Shown here piece by piece: positions 1-7,954 of a stretch of 64,000 bases of DNA (position 1 is the stretch's first letter; every line of letters starts with the position of its first letter). The notes under the pieces were generated by a model, which saw only the letters and a list, made by a program, of their open reading frames with translations, searched no databases and had not been told where the DNA came from. The stretch is from Yoonia sp. R2331. GTDB taxonomy: Bacteria; Pseudomonadota; Alphaproteobacteria; Rhodobacterales; Rhodobacteraceae. The translations under genes and the position numbers were made by a program. Location: NCBI RefSeq assembly GCF_041103235.1, contig NZ_JBGCUN010000001.1, positions 558,001 through 622,000 on the forward strand, written 5' to 3'.

Positions 1-1101
1 CCCCTGCAAGATATGGAGTTCGTGCAATTCCACCCCACCGGCATCTACGGCGCGGGCTGCCTGATCACCGAGGGCGCACGGGGCGAAGGCGGTTATCTGA
101 CCAACTCCGAAGGTGAGCGGTTCATGGAACGCTATGCGCCCACCTACAAGGATCTCGCGTCGCGCGATGTGGTGTCGCGCTGTATGACAATGGAAATCCG
201 CGAGGGCCGCGGCGTGGGCCCGCAGGGCGATCACATCCACCTGCACCTCAACCACCTGCCGCCCGAGACGCTTGATCTGCGTCTGCCCGGTATCTCGGAA
301 AGCGCGCGCATCTTTGCGGGCGTGGACCTGACCAAGGAACCGATCCCTGTGTTGCCCACCGTGCACTATAACATGGGCGGTATCCCCACGAATTACTGGG
401 GTGAGGTGCTGAACCCGACCAAGGATAACCCCGATGCGGTTGTGCCCGGCCTGATGGCCGTGGGTGAAGCGGGTTGCGCATCCGTCCACGGCGCGAACCG
501 CCTTGGTTCCAACAGCCTGATCGACCTTGTGGTCTTTGGCCGCGCCGCCGCGATCAAGGCAGGTGAGGTTGTGGACCCCAATGCCGCAAACCCTGTGCTG
601 AATCAGGCCTCGGTCGATCAAGCCTTTGACCGCTTTGACAACGTCCGTCACGCCGATGGGGCCACCCCGACCGCGGAACTGCGGCTTGAGATGCAAAAGG
701 CAATGCAGGAAGACGCCGCCGTCTTCCGCACCGACAAGACGCTGGCCGAGGGTGTGAAAAAGATGGAAGCCATCGCCGGCAAGATGGGCGATCTGAAAGT
801 CACCGACCGGTCGCTGGTCTGGAACTCTGACCTGATGGAAACGCTGGAACTGGGCAACCTGATGCCCAACGCGCTGGCGACGATTGTTGGCGCCGAGGCG
901 CGCAAGGAAAGCCGTGGCGCCCACGCGCACGAGGATTACCCCGACCGCGATGACAAAAAGTGGCGGGTGCATTCGCTGGCGAATGTCGACGGTGCCAAGA
1001 CAACGCTCAGCTATCGCCCCGTGCATCTGGACCCGCTGACAACGCAGGACGAGGGCGGGATTGACCTTAAGAAGATCGCGCCAAAGGCGAGGGTGTATTG
1101 A
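1..1101 (+). CDS. sdhA: Succinate dehydrogenase flavoprotein subunit, 3' part
   Basis: Catalytic FAD subunit of complex II, oxidising succinate to fumarate at the inner face of the cytoplasmic membrane. The gene enters from the left edge; the frame is open from base 1 and the first ATG (13) is internal. Visible family motifs are HPTG near the start, RGEGG, the SRDVVSR stretch carrying the family's catalytic arginine, the VHYNMGG segment and ANRLGSNSL of the FAD/substrate site, followed by the helical C-terminal domain ending KARVY. About 366 residues are present; the N-terminal FAD-binding part, with the His that carries FAD, is outside. The stop overlaps the next start by one base (TGATG). 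sdhB follows about 1 kb later. Confidence 0.97.
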   Translation, partial: PLQDMEFVQFHPTGIYGAGCLITEGARGEGGYLTNSEGERFMERYAPTYKDLASRDVVSRCMTMEIREGRGVGPQGDHIHLHLNHLPPETLDLRLPGISESARIFAGVDLTKEPIPVLPTVHYNMGGIPTNYWGEVLNPTKDNPDAVVPGLMAVGEAGCASVHGANRLGSNSLIDLVVFGRAAAIKAGEVVDPNAANPVLNQASVDQAFDRFDNVRHADGATPTAELRLEMQKAMQEDAAVFRTDKTLAEGVKKMEAIAGKMGDLKVTDRSLVWNSDLMETLELGNLMPNALATIVGAEARKESRGAHAHEDYPDRDDKKWRVHSLANVDGAKTTLSYRPVHLDPLTTQDEGGIDLKKIAPKARVY

Positions 1102-1517
1102 TGCGGTCCGCAAGTCTTGTTTTTTCGGCCGCCGCTCTTGCGCTATCGGGCTGCGCGGCAACGGTCGTCGGTCCAACCATGAAGGCACAGGAAGACGCGA
1201 TATTCGCCTGCGCCAAAGAGCAGGGCGATGCAATCTTCCCGATCCAGACCCGTGCGCGGGTCGAACTCACTGGCGGCACCCAGCGCGCAAGCGTTGTGAT
1301 TGTGCCCACCGAGCGTTTGTCGCAAGGCCTGGCTGACCGGATCAACGACTGCGCGGCATCCCGACTTCCTGCCGTTGCGACACCCGTGACCGAAGTCTCT
1401 GGCGGGTTAAGCCCGGCGGCCCGGGTGCGGACGCCGGTCGCGCAATCCCGGTCTGCCTCCTGTCCCGCAGGTGCGTCGGTAATTTATGGCGGGTCGCAAT
1501 ATTGTACGGGGCGATAG
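1101..1517 (+). CDS. Small lipoprotein inserted between sdhA and sdhB
   Basis: 138-residue exported protein of unknown function. It begins [18 protein letters not shown], a lipoprotein signal with lipobox LSGC, so it should be a membrane-anchored periplasmic lipoprotein. Further cysteines lie in the body (FACAKEQ, NDCAAS) and near the C-terminus (SASCPAG, QYCTGR). An upstream in-frame TTG at 1098 exists, but the ATG at 1101 gives a one-base overlap with the sdhA stop and a clean signal peptide, so I chose it. Translational coupling to sdhA suggests co-transcription with complex II. I recognise no domain. Confidence 0.8.
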   Translation: MRSASLVFSAAALALSGCAATVVGPTMKAQEDAIFACAKEQGDAIFPIQTRARVELTGGTQRASVVIVPTERLSQGLADRINDCAASRLPAVATPVTEVSGGLSPAARVRTPVAQSRSASCPAGASVIYGGSQYCTGR

Positions 1518-1519
1518 GG

Positions 1520-1807
1520 ATGCGGATTATCAAACATTTCGTTCTGGCCACGCTGTGCCTCTCGCCCGTCGCGGTCTTGGCACAAGTGACCGAAGACGCA
1601 CGTGCGGCCTTGCTTGCCGATGTCGCAAGTGAGATTGGCGATGTGAAAGCCGCCGAAACAATCGTGAACTGCGGTGTGGAGCAATTGCAAGGCGACGGCA
1701 TTGCCGCGCTGAATGCGGCCAAAACCACCGAAGAGCGTGACAGCGTCATGAGCGAATACGTCGATCTTGAGACCCTGTTTGCTTGTGCCGGGGACGCGCT
1801 GCAGTGA
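1520..1807 (+). CDS. Small secreted protein in the sdh operon
   Basis: 95-residue protein starting MRIIKHFVLATLCLSPVAVLAQ, a typical Sec signal peptide with cleavage predicted after VLA; no lipobox. The mature part is short, acidic and helical, with two cysteines (IVNCGVEQ, LFACAGD) that could form a disulfide in the periplasm. The ATG at 1520 is preferred over an in-frame TTG at 1502 because it gives the signal peptide; it lies two bases after the previous stop. The next gene starts inside its final codons (GTGA overlap). Function unknown; the position suggests a link to complex II expression only. Confidence 0.75.
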   Translation: MRIIKHFVLATLCLSPVAVLAQVTEDARAALLADVASEIGDVKAAETIVNCGVEQLQGDGIAALNAAKTTEERDSVMSEYVDLETLFACAGDALQ

Positions 1808-2088
1808 TCCGCTTTGCCCCACTTTTGGTCTTGGCCCTTGCCGCCTGCGATCTTCCGCCGCCTGACCCCGAAAAGGTGGCACAGCAATGCGAGGAACGCG
1901 CGCGTGCGGCCCAAGGGCCGACGGGCAATATCACTGTGGGCACGAACTCTCGGACCGGGGGCTTTTTCGAAGGCTCTGTTGGGGTCTCATCCGATTTCCT
2001 GCGCGGGGCTGATCCCGTTGCAGTCTACGAATCCTGCGTGTTGCGGCGCACCGGGCAAGCGCCCATTCGCCCGCCCGCGCTCCGCTAA
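1804..2088 (+). CDS. Small lipoprotein just upstream of sdhB
   Basis: 94-residue predicted lipoprotein starting at GTG 1804 (GTGA overlap with the preceding stop): signal MIRFAPLLVLALAAC with lipobox LAAC, then a Pro-rich linker DLPPPDPEK. The body contains QQCEER and YESCVLRR cysteines and a glycine-rich central part, and ends in a proline-rich tail. It is the third small exported protein in a row between sdhA and sdhB. No known domain recognised. The stop is 20 bp before the sdhB start, so one transcript is likely. Confidence 0.75.
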   Translation: MIRFAPLLVLALAACDLPPPDPEKVAQQCEERARAAQGPTGNITVGTNSRTGGFFEGSVGVSSDFLRGADPVAVYESCVLRRTGQAPIRPPALR

Positions 2089-2108
2089 GTTATCGAAAGG
2101 TTTGACCA

Positions 2109-2888
2109 ATGGTTCAACTGACGCTTCCCAAGAACTCTCGCATGGTCACCGGCAAGACCTGGCCCAAGCCCGAGGGTGCGACCAACGTCAAAAAGGTCCA
2201 GATTTATCGCTGGAACCCAGATGACGGAAAGAACCCGTCGCTGGATACCTATTTCGTCGATCTCGACACCTGCGGGCCGATGATTCTGGACGCGCTGATC
2301 AAGATCAAGAACGAGATTGATCCGACGCTGACTTTCCGCCGGTCCTGCCGCGAAGGCATTTGCGGGTCTTGTGCGATGAACATCGACGGGATCAACACGC
2401 TGGCCTGTATCTATGGCCTTGATGAGGTGCAGGGCGATGTGAAGATCTATCCGCTGCCACACATGCCCGTGGTCAAGGATCTGATCCCGGATCTGACCCA
2501 CTTTTATGCCCAGCACGCCAGCATCATGCCGTGGCTGGAAACCAAGACCAATACGCCCGCGAAAGAGTGGAAGCAGTCGATTGAAGACCGCAAAAAGCTC
2601 GATGGTGGGTATGAATGCGTGATGTGCGCCTGTTGTTCCACATCCTGCCCGTCCTATTGGTGGAATGGTGACCGCTATCTCGGGCCAGCAGCCCTGTTGG
2701 CCGCGCATCGCTGGATCGTCGACAGCCGGGATGAGGCGACGGGCGAACGGCTGGATGATCTGGAAGATCCGTTCAAGCTTTATCGGTGTCATACGATCAT
2801 GAACTGCGCCAAGACTTGCCCCAAGGGGCTGAACCCGGCTGCAGCAATTGCCGACATCAAGAAAAAGCTGGTCGAACGCGTCGTGTGA
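2109..2888 (+). CDS. sdhB: Succinate dehydrogenase iron-sulfur subunit
   Basis: Electron-transfer subunit of complex II, passing electrons from SdhA flavin to quinone. At 259 residues it has the family's usual length. The N-terminal ferredoxin-like domain carries the [2Fe-2S] ligands in CREGICGSC and a later Cys (about residues 80-105). The C-terminal domain has [12 protein letters not shown] for the [4Fe-4S] cluster and [14 protein letters not shown] for the [3Fe-4S]/[4Fe-4S] ligands. GAAAGG upstream serves as ribosome binding site for ATG 2109. It is the last gene of the sdh operon; two GC-rich hairpins follow. Confidence 0.98.
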   Translation: MVQLTLPKNSRMVTGKTWPKPEGATNVKKVQIYRWNPDDGKNPSLDTYFVDLDTCGPMILDALIKIKNEIDPTLTFRRSCREGICGSCAMNIDGINTLACIYGLDEVQGDVKIYPLPHMPVVKDLIPDLTHFYAQHASIMPWLETKTNTPAKEWKQSIEDRKKLDGGYECVMCACCSTSCPSYWWNGDRYLGPAALLAAHRWIVDSRDEATGERLDDLEDPFKLYRCHTIMNCAKTCPKGLNPAAAIADIKKKLVERVV

Positions 2889-2901
2889 TCTGTTGAATCG
2901 A

Positions 2902-2951
2902 GGCGGGCCAAGGCCCGCCGCACGATGTTTTGCCCTGCCATCCGGCAGGGC
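2902..2951 (+). terminator. Two hairpins after sdhB
   Basis: Two perfect 8-bp stem-loops follow the sdhB stop: 2902-2909/2912-2919 (GGCGGGCC, 2-nt loop) and 2932-2939/2944-2951 (GCCCTGCC, 4-nt loop). Between and after them there is only a weak T-rich stretch, so they are likely the 3' end of the sdh transcript rather than a textbook intrinsic terminator. Confidence 0.5.
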
Positions 2952-3011
2952 GATGCCTCCGGCGGGCATATTTTCGTTCAAAAGAAAGATCATTTGCGGC
3001 AGGGTCGGGGG

Positions 3012-3857
3012 ATGAGTGATGTGACCCCCCCTGAAGATGCAGATGCGCGCCGCGCGGTTGTGCCGGTGATCTGTTATCCGACCGAGACTTTGCCGCAGCC
3101 CGATTTGGACGCTTACGCCACCTTGCGGGCCGATCTGACGCCGGTCGCCGAGGTGCTCGTGCCGCCCCGCGACGCCGCAAGCGTGACAGTGCCCGCCGGG
3201 CATATCCTGCGCATTCATTCGGTTGAGGGGCCGCAGGTGGGGGATCTGAACCTGTTCAACGCCAGCGATCTGTCAGAGCGATTCTATTCCGGCAAGACCC
3301 GCGCGCTGCACGGCACCCATATCACCACCGGTGACCGGATGTGGTCCTGCTTTCCGCATTTGCGGCCCATGGCGACGGTGACGCATGATACGCTTGGCTG
3401 GTATGGGTTCGATGAATTTGGCGGCGGTGTGCATGACGTGATTGGCACCCGCTGCGACCCTTACACCGGCAACCTCTTGTCGGGCAGCCAGTACCACCAC
3501 TGCTGCCATTCCAACCTGACCCGCGCGCTGGCGGATGCCACCGGGCTGTCGTTAGACGCGGCAGAGGTCCATGTGCATGACGTGCTGAATGTCTTCATGT
3601 GCACCGGTTTTACTCGCGACACCGGCCAGTATTTCATGAAGGCCAGCCCGGTGCGCCCCGGCGACTATCTGGAGCTTTTGGCAGAGATCGACCTGCTGGC
3701 GGTCCTGTCCGCCTGCCCGGGCGGTGATTGTTCGTCCGAGCACTCCAGCGACACCGCCCCCTGCCACCCCTTGCGGATGGAGGTGCTGCGCCCGGCGGCG
3801 CTGACCACCTGGGACAGCCCGCCGGTCAATGGCTATGACCGCAGCCACGGGCGGTGA
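3012..3857 (+). CDS. DUF1989 / urea carboxylase-associated family protein
   Basis: 281-residue cytoplasmic protein of the DUF1989 family, members of which neighbour urea or amino-acid-derived nitrogen genes; the biochemical role is not settled. Recognisable segments are VPAGHILRIHSVEGPQVGDLN, the LHGTHITTGDRMWS block, CDPYTGNLLSG and the C-terminal part with CPGGDCSSEHSSDTAPCHPL. His and Cys residues are frequent and could bind metal. Start ATG 3012 (MSDVTPPEDAD) is chosen because the upstream extension to 2925 would run through the sdhB terminator hairpins. It is monocistronic as far as can be seen, with deoD convergent 25 bp away. Confidence 0.85.
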   Translation: MSDVTPPEDADARRAVVPVICYPTETLPQPDLDAYATLRADLTPVAEVLVPPRDAASVTVPAGHILRIHSVEGPQVGDLNLFNASDLSERFYSGKTRALHGTHITTGDRMWSCFPHLRPMATVTHDTLGWYGFDEFGGGVHDVIGTRCDPYTGNLLSGSQYHHCCHSNLTRALADATGLSLDAAEVHVHDVLNVFMCTGFTRDTGQYFMKASPVRPGDYLELLAEIDLLAVLSACPGGDCSSEHSSDTAPCHPLRMEVLRPAALTTWDSPPVNGYDRSHGR

Positions 3858-3882
3858 CGATGATGCGTCGCATAATCGCGCG

Positions 3883-4587
3883 CTAGGCAAACGCCGCTTG
3901 CAGGGCAATCTCGACCATGTCGCCAAAGGACCGTTCGCGGTCTGCCGCGGGCAGCGCTTCGTGCGTGATCAAGTGGTCGCTGACCGTCAGCACGGCCAGC
4001 GCACGACGGCCATAGCGGGCGGCGAGGGTGTAAAGCTCTGCTGCTTCCATCTCGACCCCCAAAATCCCATGCCGCACCATCTGTTCGTTCAAATCGGGTC
4101 GCTCGTCATAGAACACGTCCGAGGAATAAATGCCGCCCACATGGGTCGTCGTCCCCTTGGCCGTGGCTGCCGCATGGGCCGCGGCCAGCAAACCCCAGTC
4201 GGCACAGGGGGCGAATTGCAATTCCTTGAAGATACCGCGCGAGGGCGTCGAAACGGTAGAGGCGGTCATCGCCAGGATCACATCGCGGATCGCCACGCTG
4301 TCCTGCATCCCGCCGCAGGACCCGATGCGGATCAACGTTTGCGCGTCGTAGTCCTTGATCAGCTCATTGGCGTAGATTGACAGGCTGGGCATCCCCATGC
4401 CGCTGCCCTGAATGGTCACCGGATGCCCGTTCCATGTGCCGGTAAACCCCAGCATCCCACGCACTTCGTTCACCAGACGGGCATCGTCCAGAAACGTCTC
4501 TGCGGCCCATTTCGCGCGATAAGGATCGCCGGGCATCAGCACCGTAGGGGCAATGTCACCGTCTTTTGCACCGATATGAATTGTCAT
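3883..4587 (-). CDS. deoD: Purine nucleoside phosphorylase, DeoD type
   Basis: Phosphorolysis of purine (deoxy)nucleosides to base plus (deoxy)ribose-1-phosphate in the cytoplasm. 234 residues, the normal length of hexameric bacterial PNPs. Visible motifs include [10 protein letters not shown] near the N-terminus (phosphate site), [15 protein letters not shown] and the C-terminal substrate segment [13 protein letters not shown], then TVSDHL. It could work with the nucleoside-type transporter operon at 16.8-22.7 kb, though the two are not linked. It is divergent from the exported protein at 4648. Confidence 0.95.
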   Translation of the reverse strand: MTIHIGAKDGDIAPTVLMPGDPYRAKWAAETFLDDARLVNEVRGMLGFTGTWNGHPVTIQGSGMGMPSLSIYANELIKDYDAQTLIRIGSCGGMQDSVAIRDVILAMTASTVSTPSRGIFKELQFAPCADWGLLAAAHAAATAKGTTTHVGGIYSSDVFYDERPDLNEQMVRHGILGVEMEAAELYTLAARYGRRALAVLTVSDHLITHEALPAADRERSFGDMVEIALQAAFA

Positions 4588-4647
4588 CTTTGCTGTCCTT
4601 TGTTGTTGCCGCTAGGCTAGGCCCAGTTCACCGGCGAAGGAACCCCC

Positions 4648-5163
4648 ATGCTGCGGCAAACCATGTTGATTGCGATCCTGTTCGGGGTCCCTGTGCAGGC
4701 GCAGGACGCGGCCGAGGTGGCCGTGGCGCGCGAGGTCCTGGCCAGCCTGCAAGACCTGTCCTTTCGCAAACGCCGTGAATACTGCGGCTTTATTGGCTAC
4801 AACGCCGCCGGGGAATTGGTCGCATCACCTGCCACCGCAGGTACCCAGGCCAGTTGTGGCGCGCCCTTTCCCGATGATCTGGCGGTGGTTGCGTCCTATC
4901 ACACCCACGGCGCATTTGATCACGGCTATTTCAATGAAATTCCCAGCGACGTGGATATGGAAAGTGACGCGGAATTCCTGTTGAACGGATATGTCTCAAC
5001 CCCCGGCGGGCGGCTGTGGTATATCGACGGGCGCGCATGGGTCGCCCGTCAAATCTGTGGTGTTGGGTGTCTGCCCGTTGCACCGGGTTTCCGCAAAGGT
5101 CTGAATGGCGCAATTGCGGAACGCTATACGTTCGATGAATTGGTGCAAAAGCTGAACGACTAG
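4648..5163 (+). CDS. Exported DUF4329-like protein
   Basis: 171-residue protein with a short N-terminal signal peptide (MLRQTMLIAILFGVPVQAQ). The body contains REYCGFIGY, a SYHTHGAFD segment and SDVDMESD, resembling the DUF4329 family, which shares a JAB/MPN-like His-x-His...Ser...Asp arrangement; activity is not established. Two cysteine pairs (EYC, ASCG and ICGVGC) suggest disulfides outside the cytoplasm. Its last codon TAG (5161-5163) is part of the CTAG at the left edge of the inserted element, so the present stop is formed at the insertion junction; residues from the original 3' end may have been lost or kept. Confidence 0.75.
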   Translation: MLRQTMLIAILFGVPVQAQDAAEVAVAREVLASLQDLSFRKRREYCGFIGYNAAGELVASPATAGTQASCGAPFPDDLAVVASYHTHGAFDHGYFNEIPSDVDMESDAEFLLNGYVSTPGGRLWYIDGRAWVARQICGVGCLPVAPGFRKGLNGAIAERYTFDELVQKLND

Positions 5164-5186
5164 GGTCAGGACCCATTATTCTGGCG
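5164..5186 (+). repeat. Left terminal inverted repeat of the MITE
   Basis: 23 bp beginning GGTCAGGACCCATTATT; exact reverse complement of 5401-5423. Confidence 0.9.
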
Positions 5187-5400
5187 TCGTTGGTTTGGTA
5201 GATTTTCTTTCTCACAAGGAACAGAGGCGCAGGAATAGTGGTTCTATTTCAAGGCTCTGTGACGCAGTGAGGATGAAAATCCGCCAAATCCTGCGGACGT
5301 AAAATCCGCGTCACCTCAGCGGCTTGGGCCGCTTGAAAAGTGAACCACACTTTCCGGCGCGTCCCAAACCACTGAGATTTAGCGGATTTTGCGCCAGCGG

Positions 5401-5423
5401 CGCCAGAATAATGGGTCCTGACC
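5401..5423 (-). repeat. Right terminal inverted repeat of the MITE
   Basis: 23 bp ending ATGGGTCCTGACC; exact reverse complement of 5164-5186. A further GCGCC[A/G]GC-like stretch lies just inside. Confidence 0.9.
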
Positions 5424-5765
5424 CTAGATCGCCATCGCCTCTGGCTTTGTGCCTTTTGCAATCTCGGCCTTGTACCATTCCGGCTGACGCCCCTTGCCTG
5501 TCCAGGTCTGGGACTTATCGGCAGGGTTGGCAAATTTCGGAACAGATTTGGCCTTGGCTTTCTTGCCGGGTTTCGGTCCGCGTTTCTTGGGCGCGTCGCT
5601 TGCCAAATCAGCCAGAGAAAAGCCATGTTCCGCCGCGGCTTTTTCAGCCGCAGCCAATGCGGCCTTACGATCGCGTTCTGCCAGGCCTTCCAAAACCTCG
5701 TCGATCGTCACTTTGAGTTTCTCCAACTCTTTGCGTGACATCGCTTTCAATTCGGACTTTTTCAT
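5424..5765 (-). CDS. H-NS family nucleoid protein
   Basis: 113-residue H-NS/MvaT-like histone family protein that would bind and silence AT-rich DNA. The N-terminal coiled-coil oligomerisation part (MKKSELKAMSRKELEKL, about residues 1-45) is followed by a basic Lys/Pro linker and the C-terminal DNA-binding signature NPADKSQTWTGKGRQPEWY (about 80-100). The start is ATG 5765 with AGGAG eight bases upstream; an upstream in-frame start would bypass this site. The C-terminus EAMAI looks complete and matches the family, yet its stop TAG sits in the CTAG of the MITE junction. Confidence 0.9.
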   Translation of the reverse strand: MKKSELKAMSRKELEKLKVTIDEVLEGLAERDRKAALAAAEKAAAEHGFSLADLASDAPKKRGPKPGKKAKAKSVPKFANPADKSQTWTGKGRQPEWYKAEIAKGTKPEAMAI

Positions 5766-5850
5766 CGTGATACTCCTGAGTGACAACACGCTTTTCGACG
5801 CAAAAGCACACTAAGGCAATTCGCCTTTTTGTCCTAGCGCGATCTATGCG

Positions 5851-7818
5851 CTATTCCGCCGCAATTGCCCCGGGGTCAACCAGTGTCACGATGTCATCCA
5901 TGATCTTATTCAGCTCGAAATCCTTAGGGGTATAAACCTTGGAAATACCCATTTCATATAGCCGTTTCTCATCGTCTTCGGGAATAATCCCACCAGCAAT
6001 AACCGGAATATGGCTCAGGTTTTCGGCGCGCATCTTTTCCATGAATGCGGAAATAAGCGGAATATGCGATCCCGATAAAATTGAAAGACCGATCACATGC
6101 ACATCTTCTGATTGGGCTGCGGCAACCAATTCATCTGGGGTCAGGCGAATCCCTTCATAGGAAATATCCATTCCGCAGTCGCGGGCGCGGGCGGCAATTT
6201 GTTCAGCGCCATTGGAATGGCCGTCAAGGCCGGGTTTGCCAACAAGGAATTTCAAGCGCCGCCCCAATGTCTGGCTCACGGCATCCACGCGGGCACGGAT
6301 ATCGTCCAGACCTTCGGTGCGGTTGGATGGGTTTGCGCTGACGCCGGTGGGCGCGCGGTATTGACCAAAGGCCGCGCGGATCACATCGGCCCATTCGCCG
6401 GTGGTGACACCCGCCTTGGCGCAGGCAATCGAGGGTTCCATGATATTGCTGCCGTCTTGCGCCGCTTGCCGCAGCGCGGTCAGTGATGCGATCACCGCCG
6501 CCCCATCCCGGTCGCGCTTCCACGCGGCCAGACGGCGGACCTGATCCGCCTCTGCCGCCGCATCTGCGACCATGATCGCATCCTCGCCCGCCGTCAGCGG
6601 AGAGGCCTCCGCCGCCTGCCATTTGTTCACCCCCACCACCGTGGTGGCCCCGGTTTCAATGCCGCTGATCCGTGCGGCATTCGCCTCAACCAGTCGGCCT
6701 TTCATATAGGCAATCGCATTCACAGCCCCACCCATGCCGTCAATCTGGCGCAACTCATCGCGCGCACCTTGCATCAGCGCCTCGACCTTGCGGTCAATCG
6801 CGGGGTTGCCGTCAAACAGATCGTCGTATTCCAACAGGTCGGTTTCATAGGCCAGGATCTGTTGCATCCGCAGCGACCATTGCTGGTCCCACGGGCGGGG
6901 CAGGCCAAGCGCTTCATTCCACGCAGGCAATTGCACCGCGCGGGCGCGCGCATTCTTGGACAGGGTCACCGCCAGCATTTCGATCAGAATACGGTAGACG
7001 TTGTTTTCGGGTTGCTGCTCGGTCAGTCCCAAACTGTTCACTTGCACACCATACCGGAACCGCCGGTATTTCGCGTCCTCAACCCCATAGCGCTCGCGGC
7101 AAATCTCATCCCAGAGCGCCACAAAGGCGCGCATCTTGCACAGCTCTGTGACAAAGCGGATACCCGCGTTCACAAAGAATGAAATCCGGCCCACCATCGC
7201 GGGAAAATCTTCAGGGGCGACCTTACCTTTCAGATCATCCAGCACCGCGCAGGCCGTCGCCAGCGCAAAGGCCAATTCCTGCTCTGGCGTCGCTCCCGCC
7301 TCTTGCAGGTGATAGGAACAGACGTTCATCGGGTTCCACTTGGGCAGATTGGCCCGCGTATAGGCCGCCACATCGGTGATCATCCGCAGGCTGGGCTCTG
7401 GCGGGCAGATGTATGTGCCGCGCGACAGGTATTCCTTGATGATGTCGTTTTGCACCGTGCCTTGCAGTTTGCTGACATCCGCGCCCTGTTCTTCGGCCAC
7501 CGCGATATAGAGTGACAGAAGCCACGGCGCTGTGGCGTTGATCGTCATCGAGGTGTTCATCTGCTCCAGCGGAATAGCGTCAAACAACGCGCGCATATCG
7601 CCCAGATGGCACACCGGAACACCAACCTTGCCGACCTCACCCGCGCTCAACTCATGGTCGCTGTCATACCCCGTCTGGGTTGGCAGATCGAAGGCGACCG
7701 ACAGCCCGGTCTGCCCCTTCGCCAGATTGCCCCGGTAAAGCGCGTTTGACGCCTTGGCCGTGGAATGGCCTGCATAGGTGCGGAATAGCCAGGGGCGGTC
7801 TTTTTCGGTCTGGGTCAT
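5851..7818 (-). CDS. ecm: Ethylmalonyl-CoA mutase, B12-dependent
   Basis: Converts (2R)-ethylmalonyl-CoA to (2S)-methylsuccinyl-CoA in the ethylmalonyl-CoA pathway of acetyl-CoA assimilation. 655 residues. The substrate-binding barrel opens with PWLFRTYAGHSTAKASN and continues with DLPTQTGYDSDHE and TMTINATAPWLL. The C-terminal B12-binding domain (from about residue 520) has GLDGHSNGAEQIA, which holds the DxHxxG cobalamin motif, and GLSILSGSH. Overall the sequence matches Rhodobacter Ecm better than methylmalonyl-CoA mutase. It is divergent from the acyltransferase at 7955, with ccr further on, supporting the assignment. Confidence 0.96.
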   Translation of the reverse strand: MTQTEKDRPWLFRTYAGHSTAKASNALYRGNLAKGQTGLSVAFDLPTQTGYDSDHELSAGEVGKVGVPVCHLGDMRALFDAIPLEQMNTSMTINATAPWLLSLYIAVAEEQGADVSKLQGTVQNDIIKEYLSRGTYICPPEPSLRMITDVAAYTRANLPKWNPMNVCSYHLQEAGATPEQELAFALATACAVLDDLKGKVAPEDFPAMVGRISFFVNAGIRFVTELCKMRAFVALWDEICRERYGVEDAKYRRFRYGVQVNSLGLTEQQPENNVYRILIEMLAVTLSKNARARAVQLPAWNEALGLPRPWDQQWSLRMQQILAYETDLLEYDDLFDGNPAIDRKVEALMQGARDELRQIDGMGGAVNAIAYMKGRLVEANAARISGIETGATTVVGVNKWQAAEASPLTAGEDAIMVADAAAEADQVRRLAAWKRDRDGAAVIASLTALRQAAQDGSNIMEPSIACAKAGVTTGEWADVIRAAFGQYRAPTGVSANPSNRTEGLDDIRARVDAVSQTLGRRLKFLVGKPGLDGHSNGAEQIAARARDCGMDISYEGIRLTPDELVAAAQSEDVHVIGLSILSGSHIPLISAFMEKMRAENLSHIPVIAGGIIPEDDEKRLYEMGISKVYTPKDFELNKIMDDIVTLVDPGAIAAE

Positions 7819-7954
7819 TGCGGGCCTCTTTGCGGTCGCAGCGTAATTTTATTGCTTTCAAACCCCGTTATAGGAAATTTTGAACCTTCGTCAATCCGCT
7901 GCGCTGCGGCATGACGGGATTTACGCGGGGTCCGTTCCCTGTCAGGCTCTGCCT

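Larger units (their letters stand above)
5164..5423. mobile_element. MITE-like non-autonomous insertion, IS5-type target CTAG
   Basis: A 260-bp element bounded by 23-bp perfect inverted repeats (5164-5186 and 5401-5423), whose similarity continues inward with two mismatches for about 7 more bases. It is flanked on both sides by CTAG (5160-5163 and 5424-5427), consistent with a 4-bp target duplication of the kind made by IS5-family elements. It has no ORF with transposase features; chance frames translate the repeat as ARIMGPDP. It lies exactly between two convergent genes and each CTAG contains the stop codon of its neighbour. Inference: a MITE mobilised in trans by a full-length IS elsewhere in the genome. 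Confidence 0.8.

Noticed and set aside
2101-2117. TTGACCAATGGTTCAA near the sdhB start as a second RutR site.
   Set aside because: The arms are misplaced by a base and the stretch is the sdhB ribosome binding and start region.
5800-5835. AAGGC-AATTC-GCCTTTTT hairpin with T run on the plus strand.
   Set aside because: No plus-strand gene ends just before it; the stem is only five pairs.
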